Positions 1 through 10,220 of a stretch of DNA of 64,000 nt are shown here, in pieces. A model generated the notes under the pieces. The model worked only from the letters and a program-made list of their open reading frames with translations. It was not told the origin of the DNA and did not search any database. The stretch covers positions 21,230-85,229 of the forward strand of contig NZ_BCTL01000035.1 of NCBI RefSeq assembly GCF_001571265.1, written 5' to 3'. Position numbers and translations under genes: made by a program. The stretch is from Cedecea neteri NBRC 105707 = ATCC 33855 (lineage in GTDB: Bacteria; Pseudomonadota; Gammaproteobacteria; Enterobacterales; Enterobacteriaceae). The first letter of the stretch is position 1. Every line of letters starts with the position of its first letter.

Positions 1-1
1 G

Positions 2-679
2 GGCTTTGCTGATTCAGGCACCATGACCGCCGACTTCACTCGTTGGTCAAAAAACGGTAAATCCGCCGTGATTGCCGCTTTCTCGGCATTCCCCGTTGCC
101 AACGTCATTTCTTATCTTTTTGGCGTGGTTATCGTGGCGGTGGGCGCGGCCGTCGACCCGGCGACCAACGGCGGGAACTTCCTGCCGATCCTGATGGGAC
201 ACGGCGCTCTGCTGTCTGCCATCGCCTGTCTGTTCGTTTTTATCAACCTCGGCTCCGTCTGTACGCACTGCCTCTACAACGGGGCCGTGGGCTACAGCCA
301 TCTGTTCCACAGCAAAATGCGGCTCTGGACGCTTATTCTGGGCGTTGCGGGCGGCGCGCTGGCGTTAGCGGGCGTGTGGTCTTACTTCCTTGAATGGCTG
401 AGTTTGCTCGGCATTGTCGTGCCGCCGTTTGGCGCCGTGATGATCGTCGATTTGATTTTTATGGCCAAAATTAGCGAAAACCGTAAGACAAGCCGCATGC
501 GTGGCAGCGCCTTTGCGGCCTGGGCTATCGGCAGCCTTTGCGCAGTGGTCGCTCACCTGCTGTTCCCGCAGTTTGGCGAAGCGGTCATTGGCCTGGTCAC
601 CGCCGCAATCAGCTACACCCTGATAATGAAAATCAAACATGAAGCCCCGGCGAGCATCATGGAGGGAAAAAATGCCTGA
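2..679 (+). CDS. NCS1-family (CodB-like) permease, 3' part
   Basis: The reading frame is open from base 2, so the gene begins upstream of the window; about 225 C-terminal residues are visible. The stretch [10 protein letters not shown] resembles the conserved loop of cytosine/purine/hydantoin (NCS1) permeases such as CodB. It is followed by about five to six strongly hydrophobic segments separated by short basic loops (for example SKMR and RKTSR). The role is inferred to be uptake of a nitrogen-rich heterocycle or small amide across the inner membrane. The end overlaps the next gene by 8 bases, so the two are co-translated; the partner is a biuret-hydrolase-like enzyme, which suggests import of its substrate or a precursor. 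The substrate cannot be read from the sequence. The internal ATG at base 23 is not the true start. Confidence 0.75.
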   Translation, partial: GFADSGTMTADFTRWSKNGKSAVIAAFSAFPVANVISYLFGVVIVAVGAAVDPATNGGNFLPILMGHGALLSAIACLFVFINLGSVCTHCLYNGAVGYSHLFHSKMRLWTLILGVAGGALALAGVWSYFLEWLSLLGIVVPPFGAVMIVDLIFMAKISENRKTSRMRGSAFAAWAIGSLCAVVAHLLFPQFGEAVIGLVTAAISYTLIMKIKHEAPASIMEGKNA

Positions 680-1379
680 TTACACCGTTAACTCAACACC
701 ATACGCCTGGCCCTTTGACGGCCACTACGGCGCCCACGACACCGCGCTGATCGTCATCGATATGCAGACCGATTTTTGCGGCAAAGGGGGTTACGTCGAC
801 AGTATGGGCTATGACATTGCGCTCACGCGGGCGCCGATAAAGCCGCTCCAGCAGGTACTGGCACGCCTGCGAGAGCTGGGCTTTCCGATTATTCATACCC
901 GCGAGGGACATCGCCCTGATTTAAGCGATTTGCCGGCGAATAAGCGCTGGCGTTCAAAACGTATGAACGCAGAAATCGGCGCGGCGGGCCCGTGTGGCCG
1001 CATTCTGGTGCGCGGGGAGCCTGGCTGGGAAATCATTCCGGAACTGGCCCCGCTTGAAGGGGAAGTGATTATTGATAAGCCTGGCAAAGGGTCGTTTTAC
1101 GCCACCGATCTGGAGCTTATTCTGCGCAGCCGGGGGATCCGCAACCTAATTCTGAGCGGCATTACGACGGATGTTTGCGTGCACACCACGCTGCGTGAAG
1201 CCAATGACAGAGGCTTTGAATGCCTGGTACTGACCGATTGCTGCGCGGCCACGGAACGGAAACACCACGAAGCGGCGTTAAGCATGATTCATATGCAGGG
1301 CGGGATTTTTGGCGCAGTGGCGAGTTCAGAGACTTTACTGGAGGGGCTTGCCAGCAAAACATCCGCGCTGGCAGTTTAA
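672..1379 (+). CDS. Isochorismatase-fold cysteine hydrolase, biuret amidohydrolase-like
   Basis: A 235-residue protein of the isochorismatase/nicotinamidase fold. The family triad is visible: Asp30 in IDMQTDF, Lys136 in IIDKPGKGS and Cys169 in TTDVC. These lie at a constant offset of six residues from the Asp36/Lys142/Cys175 that I recall for Rhizobium biuret hydrolase BiuH. Long shared blocks such as [18 protein letters not shown] and RGEPGW also match BiuH more closely than RutB or PncA. The expected reaction is hydrolysis of biuret or a related ureido amide, releasing ammonia. The start at 672 was chosen for the GGAGGG ribosome site just upstream and because it gives the family length; an upstream ATG at 639 lacks one. 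It overlaps the permease gene by 8 bases. Exact substrate is inferred. Confidence 0.78.
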   Translation: MPDYTVNSTPYAWPFDGHYGAHDTALIVIDMQTDFCGKGGYVDSMGYDIALTRAPIKPLQQVLARLRELGFPIIHTREGHRPDLSDLPANKRWRSKRMNAEIGAAGPCGRILVRGEPGWEIIPELAPLEGEVIIDKPGKGSFYATDLELILRSRGIRNLILSGITTDVCVHTTLREANDRGFECLVLTDCCAATERKHHEAALSMIHMQGGIFGAVASSETLLEGLASKTSALAV

Positions 1380-1394
1380 CCTTTAAACCAATGC

Positions 1395-1415
1395 GCTCCC
1401 CTTCTGGTGGGGAGC
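1395..1415. terminator. Hairpin between convergent genes
   Basis: A perfect 7-bp stem GCTCCCC / GGGGAGC with a 7-base loop sits between the hydrolase stop and the der stop. Neither side carries a strong T tract, so termination is only probable; it would serve both converging genes. Confidence 0.4.
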
Positions 1416-1436
1416 TCATCGGCTATCAATCAGGGC

Positions 1437-2942
1437 TTACTTGCCCTTTTTGATATGTTTAATCAGACGCTTACGCTTACGCATCTGGTTTGGCGTCAGG
1501 GTATTGCGTTTCCCGGCGAACGGGTTCTCGCCTTCTTTGAACTGAATACGGATTGGCGTACCCATGACGTCCAGCGATTTGCGGAAGTAGTTCATCAGAT
1601 AGCGCTTGTAGGAGTCCGGCAGGTCTTTCACCTGGTTGCCGTGAATCACCACAATTGGCGGGTTATAGCCACCGGCGTGAGCATATTTGAGCTTAACGCG
1701 ACGACCGCGAACCAGCGGCGGCTGATGGTCTTCTGCCGCCATGTTCATGATGCGGGTCAGCAGCGCGGTGCTTACGCGACGCGTGGAGCTGTCGTAGGCT
1801 TCACGCACGGACTCGAACAGGTTACCTACGCCGCTGCCGTGCAGGGCGGAGATGAAGTGCACGCGGGCGAAGTCGATAAAGCCCAGACGGTAGTCCAGCG
1901 TCTCTTTCACCTGCTCGCGAACTTCATTGCTCAGGCCATCCCACTTGTTGACCACGATAACCAGTGAGCGCCCACTATTCAGGATGAAGCCCAGCAGCGA
2001 GAGATCCTGATCGGAAATGCCTTCACGGGCATCAATAACCAGCAGCACCACGTTCGCGTCTTCAATCGCCTGCAGGGTTTTGATTACCGAGAATTTTTCT
2101 ACCGTATCGGTAATTTTCCCGCGCTTACGTACGCCCGCGGTATCAATCAGCACGAATTCACGCTCATCGCGCTCCATCGGGATGTAGATACTGTCGCGAG
2201 TGGTGCCCGGCATGTCGTAAACGACCACGCGTTCTTCGCCGAGAATGCGGTTAGTTAGCGTGGACTTACCTACGTTAGGGCGACCGACGATAGCGAGCTT
2301 AATCGGCAGATCCTGGGGATTGAAGGCTTCTTCTTCCTCTTCTTCCTCGAACTCTTCGTCGTCGGAAACAATGCCGTTTTTAGCGTTAAACGCGGCCCAG
2401 TAGGCTTCGTCTTCGTCGATTTCTTCCGGCTGTTCACGTGGGTCGATATCGTCCATCCACGGCACCAGAACGTGTTCCAGCAGGCTGGTCACGCCGCGGC
2501 CATGAGAAGCAGCAATTGGGTGAATTTCACCGAGGCCCAGGGAATAGAAGTCGATAACCGCCTGGTCAGGGTCAAGACCATCGGTCTTGTTCGCCACCAG
2601 GAAAGTCGGCTTCTGACGAGAACGCAGGTGCTTAGCGATGGCTTCATCGGCAGGCATCAGGCCCGCGCGTGCATCCACCATGAACAGCACAACATCCGCC
2701 TCTTCAATCGCCAGTAGCGACTGCTCGGCCATACGCGTTTCCACACCGTCTTCGGTGCCGTCGATACCGCCGGTATCAATGCAGATAAACTCGCGGCCTT
2801 CGACTTCCGCACGACCGTACTTGCGATCGCGAGTCAGCCCCGGAAAATCCGCAACCAGCGCATCGCGGGTACGCGTTAAACGGTTAAACAGGGTCGATTT
2901 ACCGACGTTAGGGCGCCCAACAAGCGCGACCACAGGTACCAT
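1437..2942 (-). CDS. der: Ribosome-assembly GTPase Der (EngA)
   Basis: A tandem GTPase needed for 50S subunit maturation. Two G domains each carry GRPNVGKS (residues 9-16 and about 215-222), with NKTD and NKWD guanine-specificity motifs. A C-terminal KH-like domain ends in a basic tail ([14 protein letters not shown]). The protein is 501 residues, about 11 longer than E. coli Der; the extra length is in the linker between G domains, which contains an unbroken run of seven glutamates. The start MVPVVALVG was chosen because a GAGG site lies 8 bases upstream and it matches the family N-terminus; an in-frame ATG seven codons earlier has no ribosome site. It lies downstream of bamB, separated by a terminator-like hairpin. 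Confidence 0.97.
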   Translation of the reverse strand: MVPVVALVGRPNVGKSTLFNRLTRTRDALVADFPGLTRDRKYGRAEVEGREFICIDTGGIDGTEDGVETRMAEQSLLAIEEADVVLFMVDARAGLMPADEAIAKHLRSRQKPTFLVANKTDGLDPDQAVIDFYSLGLGEIHPIAASHGRGVTSLLEHVLVPWMDDIDPREQPEEIDEDEAYWAAFNAKNGIVSDDEEFEEEEEEEAFNPQDLPIKLAIVGRPNVGKSTLTNRILGEERVVVYDMPGTTRDSIYIPMERDEREFVLIDTAGVRKRGKITDTVEKFSVIKTLQAIEDANVVLLVIDAREGISDQDLSLLGFILNSGRSLVIVVNKWDGLSNEVREQVKETLDYRLGFIDFARVHFISALHGSGVGNLFESVREAYDSSTRRVSTALLTRIMNMAAEDHQPPLVRGRRVKLKYAHAGGYNPPIVVIHGNQVKDLPDSYKRYLMNYFRKSLDVMGTPIRIQFKEGENPFAGKRNTLTPNQMRKRKRLIKHIKKGK

Positions 2943-3010
2943 TATAAAAGCCTCATTACTCAAAATTTATTAATAAAACAGCGTCAATTTTCGGCTGTTT
3001 TTAAAAAGCC

Positions 3011-3040
3011 AAAACGGCTCCCGAACTAAGGGAACCGTTT
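3011..3040 (-). terminator. Rho-independent terminator after bamB
   Basis: Read on the minus strand, the stem AAACGGTTCCC / GGGAGCCGTTT (with one mismatch) is followed by TTGGCTTTTT. It lies between bamB and der and would limit read-through into der. Confidence 0.65.
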
Positions 3041-3065
3041 CAAACGTGACGATTATCCGACAAGT

Positions 3066-4247
3066 TTAGCGTTTGATGGCGTACAGCGTGCCGTCTTTTG
3101 CCTGGATAAGCAGTTTGTCGCTGGCAACCACTGGCGTCGTCTGGAAGCCGGAGCTGTCCACTTTCTGCTGGGCAACAAAGCGCCCATCATCGTTGTTGAT
3201 CCAGTGCATGTAGCCTTCGCTGTCACCAACGACCAGGTAGCCATTGTACAGCACTGGCGCGGTCAGGTTGCGGTGCAGCAGATCGCTTTGCGTCCACAGC
3301 GTTACGCCGCCGTCTACGTTCAGCGCCACAACGCGGTCATTCTGATCCACCAGGTAAATGCGGTTCCCGTCCACGATGAAGTCGTTAACCGAGCCCATCT
3401 CACGTTTCCACATGATCTGGCCTGAACGCAGATCCAGCGCCGTCAGGTTGCCGTTGTAAGCCAGCGCGTAAACCACGCCGTTAACGATAACCGGCGTTGT
3501 ATCAACGTCGCTCAGGCGGTCGATTTCTGTCGCGCCAGTCGCCTGGGAGATACGCTGCTGCCAGATAAGCTGGCCCTGCTGCATCAACACTGCGCTTACG
3601 CGGCCGTTATCCCCGCCGACGATAGCTGCGCCAAAGGCGGTTGCCGGAGCCGATTCACCGCGCAGGGACAGCGCTGGCATATCGAGGTTAACGCTCCATT
3701 TTACCGCGCCGTCGGCTTCGTTCAGCGCCTGCAGCATACCGTTGCTGGTATGAATCAGCACAACGCCGTCGCTAACGACCGGGCGAGATAGCGCTTCGCC
3801 AGCCACTTTTGCCTGCCAGGCGATGCTGCCGTCGGAGGTGTTCAGTGCGAAGACTTTCGCTTTTTCGGTACCGACATACACGTGGCCGCCGTCAACGGTC
3901 AGGCCGCCAGACAGCAGAGCCGGGATATTACTGGAGAAGAAGCCGGTTTTCTCTGACAGATCGACCTTCCACTCTTCTTTGCCATCGTCCGCATTCAACG
4001 CTTTAACGGTACCGCGACGGTCAGCAGCATAAATGGTGCTGCCCTGCCAGGCCGGATGCAGGTTAGAGTAGAAATCACCGATTCCATCACCCACGGACGT
4101 GCTCCACGCTTTTTCCGGAGTGAACTGGTTTTCCACCGTTGGCAGCGGAGACATTTTAACCACATCTTCTTCGCCGCTGAACAGGGAGCAGCCGCTGAGC
4201 AGCGTCAAAGAGAGCAGCCCAGGCACAAATAGTTTACGCAATTGCAT
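3066..4247 (-). CDS. bamB: Outer-membrane assembly lipoprotein BamB
   Basis: A lipoprotein subunit of the Bam complex that inserts beta-barrel proteins into the outer membrane. The N-terminus is a lipoprotein signal with lipobox LLSGC (Cys20). The mature part shows repeated PQQ-type beta-propeller blades, with recurring patterns such as ALNADDGKEEW, ALNTSDGSIAW and ALDLRSGQIMW. Length is 393 residues against 392 in E. coli. It starts 10 bases after yfgM and is part of the yfgM-bamB unit. BamB acts as a scaffold for BamA rather than an enzyme, despite the PQQ-enzyme fold. Confidence 0.97.
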   Translation of the reverse strand: MQLRKLFVPGLLSLTLLSGCSLFSGEEDVVKMSPLPTVENQFTPEKAWSTSVGDGIGDFYSNLHPAWQGSTIYAADRRGTVKALNADDGKEEWKVDLSEKTGFFSSNIPALLSGGLTVDGGHVYVGTEKAKVFALNTSDGSIAWQAKVAGEALSRPVVSDGVVLIHTSNGMLQALNEADGAVKWSVNLDMPALSLRGESAPATAFGAAIVGGDNGRVSAVLMQQGQLIWQQRISQATGATEIDRLSDVDTTPVIVNGVVYALAYNGNLTALDLRSGQIMWKREMGSVNDFIVDGNRIYLVDQNDRVVALNVDGGVTLWTQSDLLHRNLTAPVLYNGYLVVGDSEGYMHWINNDDGRFVAQQKVDSSGFQTTPVVASDKLLIQAKDGTLYAIKR

Positions 4248-4257
4248 CGGGTCCCTC

Positions 4258-4878
4258 TTAGCTGGACAAATTATTGATTTTCATCTGCATCATTTCACGC
4301 AGGGCCGGAGAAGCATTGGTTTGTGAACCTTTGCTCCACGCATCACGTGCGCCCTGCTTATCCCCTTTACTGAGCAGCGCTTCGCCGCGCAGGTCGGCAA
4401 CCATCGCTACCCAGCCTTCGCCTTTCACGCTATCCAGGGTTTTCAGCGCGGCATCAGCCTGCTTCTGCTGGATCTGAACGCGAGCCAAACGCAGATTGAT
4501 CAGCGCCTGCATGTTCGCGTCCTTGGTGCTGCTAAGGCCGTTTTGCAGCTGGGTGGCTGCTTTATCCAGCTCGTTTTTATCAACAAACTGCTGCGCCAGC
4601 TCTAATGCCGCCAGCGCGCCATAGGTATTTTTGTTGTCAGCGGCAAATTTCTCGACCGCTTCCAGCGTCTGCGGCTGGTCTGCTTTGACCGCGCTGGTCA
4701 CATTCTGGTAGGCCAGAGAGGCTTCGCGCATGGAGTCGTCCTGATGGCCGTTCCAGTAACGCCAGCCCACCAGAGCGCCGATACCCAGCACAACCCCGAC
4801 TACCAGCGCTTTGCCGTTTTCTGCAAAGAAGCGTTTGACCGCTTCCATCTGATCGTTTTCGTTCTCGTAAACTTCCAC
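4258..4878 (-). CDS. yfgM: Periplasmic chaperone-associated TPR protein YfgM
   Basis: A 206-residue inner-membrane protein with one N-terminal transmembrane helix (about residues 24-44, ending WRYWNG) and a periplasmic TPR-like C-terminal domain rich in alpha-helical Ala/Leu repeats. In E. coli, YfgM associates with PpiD and the Sec translocon and helps hand over outer-membrane proteins; that role is taken from the family. It lies between hisS (35 bases upstream) and bamB (10 bases downstream), as in E. coli. Nothing in the sequence is unusual. Confidence 0.93.
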   Translation of the reverse strand: MEVYENENDQMEAVKRFFAENGKALVVGVVLGIGALVGWRYWNGHQDDSMREASLAYQNVTSAVKADQPQTLEAVEKFAADNKNTYGALAALELAQQFVDKNELDKAATQLQNGLSSTKDANMQALINLRLARVQIQQKQADAALKTLDSVKGEGWVAMVADLRGEALLSKGDKQGARDAWSKGSQTNASPALREMMQMKINNLSS

Positions 4879-4913
4879 GCAGTCCTTCTCCTTAACGAAT
4901 AATCACCGGGTGA

Positions 4914-6188
4914 TTAACCCAGTAACGCCTGCAGATGGGCGGCAGCGTCGGCCTGTGCGACGTTTTGTTGCTCACCTGTGCGTAAATCCTTAACCACGAC
5001 TTCGCCTTTAGCGACTTCATCTTCACCCAGCACCAATGCAACGCGAGCGCCCCACTTGTCGGCACGAGCGAACTGCTTCTTGAAGTTACCGCCGCCGTAG
5101 TTAGTCATCAATTTCAGGGTCGGCACCTGGTCGCGTAGCTTTTCAGCCAGCAGCATTGCCGCGCCCTGCGTTCCCTGACCTGAAGATATCAGGTACATAT
5201 CGACAACGGATTCTGCTTTAAATTCAGGATTAATCGCCTGAACCAATAAAACAAGACGCTCGAGGCCCATGGCAAAACCAACCGCCGGCGCCGCGCGCCC
5301 GCCAAGCTGCTCAACCAGACCATCGTAGCGGCCACCGGCACACACGGTGCCCTGAGAGCCCAGGCTATTGGTCACCCACTCAAACACGGTGCGGTTGTAG
5401 TAGTCCAGGCCGCGAACCAGACGCTGGTTCACGGTGTAGGCAATGCCCGCCGCATCGAGGAACTGGCACAGACCGGCGAAGTGCTCACGAGACTCTTCAT
5501 CAAGGTAATCACCCAGTTGAGGCGCATCGTTCAGCAGAGTCTGAACATCCTGATTTTTGGAGTCCAGCACGCGCAGCGGGTTGCTGTACATGCGGCGTTG
5601 GCAGTCTTCGTCCAGCTTCTCTTTATGCTGCTCCAGGAAAGCAACCAGCGCATCGCGGTAGTTAGCGCGAGCTTCCAGAGAACCGATGGAGTTCAGCTCG
5701 AGGCTGACGTGCTGGTCAATACCCAGCGCGCGCCACCAGCGAGCGGTCAGCATGATAAGCTCGGCATCGATATCCGGGCCGTTCAGGCCAAAGACTTCAA
5801 CACCCAACTGGTTAAACTGGCGATAGCGCCCTTTCTGTGGACGTTCGTGGCGGAACATCGGCCCGATGTACCACAAGCGCTGTTCCTGATTGTACAGAAG
5901 ACCATGTTCGATACCGGCACGCACGCAGCCCGCGGTGCCTTCAGGACGCAGGGTCAGGCTATCGCCGTTGCGGTCCTCAAAGGTATACATCTCTTTTTCA
6001 ACCACATCGGTGACTTCGCCGATAGCGCGTTTGAATAACGGGGTCTGCTCTACAATCGGCAAACGGATTTCGCTGTAACCGTAGCTCGCGAGCACCTGCT
6101 TAAGAATGCCTTCAATACGCTGCCAGATGGCGGTTTCGCCCGGCAGGTAATCGTTCATGCCGCGAATGGCTTGAATGTTTTTTGCCAC
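4914..6188 (-). CDS. hisS: Histidyl-tRNA synthetase
   Basis: A class II aminoacyl-tRNA synthetase that charges tRNA-His in the cytoplasm. Visible motifs are the class II motif 2 region ([14 protein letters not shown]), the histidine-binding signature [15 protein letters not shown], the GGRYDGL glycine loop, and a C-terminal anticodon-binding domain ([17 protein letters not shown]). The start is GTG at 6186-6188 ([10 protein letters not shown]), matching the E. coli protein start and length of 424 residues, with an AGAG element upstream; a longer in-frame start eight codons earlier has no such support. A terminator-like hairpin separates it from ispG. Confidence 0.97.
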   Translation of the reverse strand: MAKNIQAIRGMNDYLPGETAIWQRIEGILKQVLASYGYSEIRLPIVEQTPLFKRAIGEVTDVVEKEMYTFEDRNGDSLTLRPEGTAGCVRAGIEHGLLYNQEQRLWYIGPMFRHERPQKGRYRQFNQLGVEVFGLNGPDIDAELIMLTARWWRALGIDQHVSLELNSIGSLEARANYRDALVAFLEQHKEKLDEDCQRRMYSNPLRVLDSKNQDVQTLLNDAPQLGDYLDEESREHFAGLCQFLDAAGIAYTVNQRLVRGLDYYNRTVFEWVTNSLGSQGTVCAGGRYDGLVEQLGGRAAPAVGFAMGLERLVLLVQAINPEFKAESVVDMYLISSGQGTQGAAMLLAEKLRDQVPTLKLMTNYGGGNFKKQFARADKWGARVALVLGEDEVAKGEVVVKDLRTGEQQNVAQADAAAHLQALLG

Positions 6189-6210
6189 GTTTTTTCTCTG
6201 CTTTATATAC

Positions 6211-6300
6211 AAAAAATGAACCCGAAATCAGGCCATTTACTCAGGTAAACGGCCGTGCGGGTTCAATCATACACGGGAAGCCCTGTGCTTCCCATGCTTC
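6211..6300 (-). ncRNA. sroE: Candidate SroE small RNA (ispG-hisS intergenic)
   Basis: The ispG-hisS gap is where the E. coli small RNA SroE (about 90 nt) maps. Read on the minus strand, it contains a first hairpin (6272-6295, GGGAAG / CTTCCC core). A second, nested hairpin follows (6218-6264): outer stem GAACCCG/CGGGTTC, inner stem GGCCGTTTAC/GTAAATGGCC. It ends in ATTTTTTG, a classic intrinsic terminator. The identity rests on position and structure, not on an alignment. At minimum this is the terminator of the rodZ-ispG transcript. Confidence 0.55.
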
Positions 6301-6303
6301 GCA

Positions 6304-7425
6304 TTATTTTTCCAGCTGTTGGATATCAATACGCTGCTTTTCATCCAGCATGCTGGCCTTGGCACGAATACGCGCTTCAAGCTGCGCAATCATGTCATCG
6401 TTGTCCATACGATCTCGCTGGCGGACGCCATCTTCGTAGAAACCACTTTTCTTATTGCCGCCGGTCACCCCGAGGGTGGAAACCAACGCTTCGCCAGGGC
6501 CATTCACCACGCAGCCGATGATGGAAACGTCCATCGGGGTGATAATGTCTTCCAGGCGCTGTTCGAGCGCGTTGACCGTCCCGATGACGTCAAACTCCTG
6601 GCGAGAACAGGTTGGGCAGGCAATAAAGTTGATCCCGCGGGAACGAATCCGTAGCGACTTAAGGATGTCGAAGCCGACTTTGATCTCTTCAATCGGATCC
6701 GCCGCCAGAGAGATACGCAGCGTGTCGCCGATCCCTTCTGAAAGCAGCAGACCCAGGCCGATCGCTGACTTCACAGCACCCGCACGCGCGCCGCCTGCTT
6801 CGGTGATCCCGAGGTGCAGCGGCTGATCGATCTGTTTCGCCAGCAGGCGATAGGACTCAACGGCCAGGAAGACATCAGAGGCTTTCACGCTCACTTTGAA
6901 TTGATCAAAGTTGAGGCGATCGAGATGATCGACGTGGCGCATAGCGGATTCGAGCAGCGCCTGAGGCGTTGGCTCACCGTATTTTTCCTGCAGATCTTTT
7001 TCCAGGGAACCGGCATTCACGCCGATACGGATAGGAATATTTTTATCGCGCGCGCAGTCAACCACGGTGCGAATACGCTCTTCGTTGCCGATGTTGCCGG
7101 GGTTAATACGCAGGCAGTCGACGCCGTATTCTGCGACTTTAAGCGCAATACGGTAATCGAAGTGGATATCGGCGACCAGCGGAACGTTGACCTGCTGCTT
7201 GATAAGCTTAAACGCCTCTGCGGCGTCCATTGTCGGTACGGATACGCGAACAATATCAGCGCCTACACGTTCTAATGCTTTGATTTGATTAACCGTAGCT
7301 TCCACATCGGTGGTACGCGTATTGGTCATCGACTGAACGGCGATAGGGGCACCATCGCCGATTGGCACATTACCGACGTAGATCCGCTTGGATTTGCGAC
7401 GTTGGATGGGTGCGGCATTATGCAT
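6304..7425 (-). CDS. ispG: 4-hydroxy-3-methylbut-2-enyl diphosphate synthase IspG
   Basis: The penultimate enzyme of the MEP isoprenoid pathway, converting MEcPP to HMBPP with a [4Fe-4S] cluster. The TIM-barrel N-terminal domain contains the INPGNIG and GVNAGSLE blocks. The cluster ligands are visible in ACPTCSR, in GCVVNGPGE, and in the Glu of the latter. At 373 residues it is one longer than the E. coli enzyme. The start MHNAAPIQ follows a GGAG site 7 bases upstream; an in-frame ATG five codons earlier overlaps that site and was rejected. It lies 38 bases after rodZ. It depends on Fe-S clusters from the Isc system encoded at 21.6-27.3 kb. Confidence 0.97.
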   Translation of the reverse strand: MHNAAPIQRRKSKRIYVGNVPIGDGAPIAVQSMTNTRTTDVEATVNQIKALERVGADIVRVSVPTMDAAEAFKLIKQQVNVPLVADIHFDYRIALKVAEYGVDCLRINPGNIGNEERIRTVVDCARDKNIPIRIGVNAGSLEKDLQEKYGEPTPQALLESAMRHVDHLDRLNFDQFKVSVKASDVFLAVESYRLLAKQIDQPLHLGITEAGGARAGAVKSAIGLGLLLSEGIGDTLRISLAADPIEEIKVGFDILKSLRIRSRGINFIACPTCSRQEFDVIGTVNALEQRLEDIITPMDVSIIGCVVNGPGEALVSTLGVTGGNKKSGFYEDGVRQRDRMDNDDMIAQLEARIRAKASMLDEKQRIDIQQLEK

Positions 7426-7463
7426 GGTAAATCTCCACAATTACGCGTCTGGACTGGCGCTGA

Positions 7464-8456
7464 TTATTCAGCACCAACAGTCAGACGTGCAACCTGGTTA
7501 GTTCTGATAAAACGACTCAGGTCCACAGGTTTGCCCTGATATTGAACCTGTACTGCTGACGGTGCGCCAATTTTCAGTTTATAAGGCGCTTTGCCCGCTA
7601 AATTGAGCTTCGCATCTTTGCGCTGCAGGCCGCTAAACAGCTTTTTACCGCTAGCGTCGGTGACTTCCAGCCAGCAGTCAGCGGTGAAGTTCAGCACCAG
7701 ACCTTGAGCGGTATCCGCCGCCTGATTCACACCAGCCTGATCGGTTGGCAGCTGTCCGGCAGTCGCTGCCGGCGTAGTTTGTGCGTTATCAATTGGTGCC
7801 TGGCTTGGCGCAACCACGGCCGGCTGCTGAGTGGCATCTGCAGCGGCAGTTTGCTGGGATGACGCAGAAGAAGAAGCGTTGTTCTCCACTGGCGTAGGCA
7901 GTTCGACAGGCTGTGCCGGGGTTGATGTAGATGCTGCATCGGTAGAAGTATCGCTACCGGTATTCAGCGGCACAGATTGGCCGCTGCTGGTTGAGAGATC
8001 GGTGGTTGACTGATCGGCCATCGTAGACAGCTCTTCCTGCTGCGCCTTGTGGTTTTGCCACCACCACGCGCCCGTCAGGCCAATAACAACGAACAGAATC
8101 AGCCAGGTAAAACTCATCAGCCAGCCGTCGCGCTTTTTACGACGCTTACCGAGTGAGAAGCTTTGCATAGGCTCAACTTTGGCCGCCTTAATCGGGGCCT
8201 GCTTCGCCATCATCGGCAACAGCTCTTCTTCAGGAATACGAACCAGTCGCGCATAAGAGCGGATATAGCCACGCAGGAACGTAGACGCCAGCTCGGCAGG
8301 CGCCTTGTCGTCTTCAATATCCCTGACGGTGGAAACTTTCAGGCACAGGCGTTCAGCCACAGCCTGCTGGCTGAGACCCATCTGTTCACGCGCGTTACGT
8401 AAACGCTCACCTGTTGTTTGTGCTGCATTTGATTCGTTAGTGGCTTCAGTATTCAT
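7464..8456 (-). CDS. rodZ: Cytoskeletal cell-shape protein RodZ
   Basis: A bitopic membrane protein that links MreB filaments to the elongasome and maintains rod shape. The cytoplasmic N-terminus has an HTH_25 fold (about residues 15-75, [11 protein letters not shown]). Next come a basic juxtamembrane patch ([10 protein letters not shown]), a single transmembrane helix (about 112-133), a low-complexity periplasmic linker rich in Ser/Thr/Pro/Gln/Ala (about 145-250) and a folded DUF4115 C-terminal domain ([15 protein letters not shown] onward). Length is 330 residues. It precedes ispG by 38 bases and probably shares its transcript. A 423-base gene-free stretch lies upstream. Confidence 0.95.
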   Translation of the reverse strand: MNTEATNESNAAQTTGERLRNAREQMGLSQQAVAERLCLKVSTVRDIEDDKAPAELASTFLRGYIRSYARLVRIPEEELLPMMAKQAPIKAAKVEPMQSFSLGKRRKKRDGWLMSFTWLILFVVIGLTGAWWWQNHKAQQEELSTMADQSTTDLSTSSGQSVPLNTGSDTSTDAASTSTPAQPVELPTPVENNASSSASSQQTAAADATQQPAVVAPSQAPIDNAQTTPAATAGQLPTDQAGVNQAADTAQGLVLNFTADCWLEVTDASGKKLFSGLQRKDAKLNLAGKAPYKLKIGAPSAVQVQYQGKPVDLSRFIRTNQVARLTVGAE

Positions 8457-8879
8457 TAGCTACAACTGCTGGTACTGTTCAAATTAAAGAATTTGGCACG
8501 AGTCCTGTACCGCAACGTCTCCGCTACGTCAGATTGACTCGCACCGCGAAACAAATCTGATACCTGAAGGCAAACCCTCAGCAAAAATACCCGGTGTCAG
8601 CAGCGTAATTCACGCTGAGCTGGCGTTTTCCTGGGCTACCGGACCAGCCGGTGAGTTAACCATAGCTACCCTTCGGCAAGCTGTCCGTTAACTTTACGAA
8701 ATGGGAACAACTAAACTGTTGTTGTGCGGCTACATACTGCCTTAAAGCCGCCCGAAACGCACCGTAATTATTACGCTGAATGATGTATTAGGCCACGTTA
8801 TTGACGGCCCATACACTTTTGCCCGTTTTTTATACCGCGCGGAACACCCTCGCCCAGCGCGGTAAATAGCCATCTCTTA
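8457..8879. other. Long intergenic region with clustered inverted repeats
   Basis: The 423 bases between rodZ and rlmN contain no convincing ORF. Three short inverted repeats are packed into 150 bases: CAGCG/CGCTG (8601-8617), ACCGG/CCGGT (8638-8652) and GCGGCT/AGCCGC (8726-8751). A pair of GTTAAC hexamers also flanks 8656-8695. The region must hold the rodZ promoter and the end of the rlmN transcript. The hairpins could be a structured leader, a small RNA or decayed repeat elements; the sequence does not decide between these. Confidence 0.5.
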
Positions 8880-10043
8880 TCAGACGGCCTTCACGGCAAT
8901 AGGTTCACCCTGCATACGTTTACGCATAGTACGCTTGGTGCGGTCGATAACTTCACCAGCCAGCTGACCACATGCGGCATCGATATCGTCACCGCGGGTC
9001 TTACGAACAATGGTAGTAAAACCATAGCTCATTAATACTTTAGAGAAGCGATCGATACGGCTGTTGGAGCTACGGCCATAAGGTGCACCCGGGAACGGGT
9101 TCCACGGAATCAGGTTGATTTTGCATGGCGTATCTTTCAGGCATTCGGCCAACTGATGCGCGTGTTCTGTGCCGTCGTTGACGTGATCCAGCAGCACATA
9201 CTCCACCGTCACGCGGCCCTGGTTGGCGTTGGATTTCTCCAGATAACGACGAACGGCCGCCAGGAAGGTTTCGATGTTGTACTTTTTGTTGATCGGCATG
9301 ATTTCGTCGCGAATATCATCGGTCGGCGCGTGCAGGGAGATAGCCAGCGCGACGTCAATCATATCCCCGAGCTTGTCCAGCGCCGGCACAACGCCAGAGG
9401 TGGAAAGCGTTACGCGACGTTTGGACAAACCAAAGCCGAAGTCGTCCAGCATGATTTCCATTGCCGGAACGACGTTGTTCAGGTTAAGCAGCGGCTCGCC
9501 CATGCCCATCATGACCACGTTGGTGATAGGACGCACGCCGGTTTTCTTCTGCGCACCGATAATCTTCGCAGCACGCCAGACCTGACCAATAATTTCTGAC
9601 ACGCGCAGGTTGCGGTTAAAGCCCTGCTGCGCGGTGGAACAGAATTTACACTCCAGCGCACAACCTACCTGTGAAGAGACGCACAGCGTCGCGCGGTCTT
9701 CTTCCGGGATGTATACCGTTTCAACCAGCTGATCGGCAATTTTGATTGCCCATTTGATGGTGCCGTCGGCAGAACGTTGCTCTTCCGCAACTTCAGGTGC
9801 ACGAATCTCGGCGATCTCTTTCAGCTTATTGCGCAGGACCTTGTTGATGTCAGTCATTTCATCGAAGTCATCACTGCAATAGTGATACATCCACTTCATG
9901 ACCTGGTCGGCGCGGAACGGCTTTTCACCCAGCTCGGCGAAAAATTCGCGCAGCTGCTGGCGGTTAAGATCGAGCAGGTTAATTTTTTCGGCTTTATTGG
10001 AAACAACAACAGGTGCTGCTTCAGGCGTGTTCATTTCAGACAT
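8880..10043 (-). CDS. rlmN: Dual-specificity 23S rRNA/tRNA (adenine-C2) methyltransferase RlmN
   Basis: A radical-SAM enzyme that methylates A2503 of 23S rRNA and A37 of some tRNAs. The radical-SAM CxxxCxxC motif is present as CALECKFC. A second conserved cysteine is in [13 protein letters not shown] near the C-terminus, used for methyl transfer. The SAM-binding [10 protein letters not shown] block is intact. Length is 387 residues (384 in E. coli), with a slightly longer variable N-terminus. It lies downstream of ndk, which has its own terminator. Confidence 0.96.
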   Translation of the reverse strand: MSEMNTPEAAPVVVSNKAEKINLLDLNRQQLREFFAELGEKPFRADQVMKWMYHYCSDDFDEMTDINKVLRNKLKEIAEIRAPEVAEEQRSADGTIKWAIKIADQLVETVYIPEEDRATLCVSSQVGCALECKFCSTAQQGFNRNLRVSEIIGQVWRAAKIIGAQKKTGVRPITNVVMMGMGEPLLNLNNVVPAMEIMLDDFGFGLSKRRVTLSTSGVVPALDKLGDMIDVALAISLHAPTDDIRDEIMPINKKYNIETFLAAVRRYLEKSNANQGRVTVEYVLLDHVNDGTEHAHQLAECLKDTPCKINLIPWNPFPGAPYGRSSNSRIDRFSKVLMSYGFTTIVRKTRGDDIDAACGQLAGEVIDRTKRTMRKRMQGEPIAVKAV

Positions 10044-10097
10044 AATGTTTTCCGGCCTCGTTGTTACACGTTATGGCCCCTGGAGGGTTAGAAAAAG

Positions 10098-10132
10098 AAA
10101 CGCCCCGGTGAGCTGACTCTTCCGGGGGCGTT
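10098..10132 (-). terminator. Rho-independent terminator after ndk
   Basis: On the minus strand, AACGCCCC and GGGGCGTTT form a GC-rich stem around an 18-base loop, followed by TCTTTTTC. It lies between the ndk stop and rlmN start. Confidence 0.7.
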
Positions 10133-10220
10133 GTATTGTACAAATTCTAGGGCATAGATGCCACGACTGAAAGCGAACTACAAAAAATTAAGTGTAAGTT
10201 TACTTACAGATTAGGAAATT

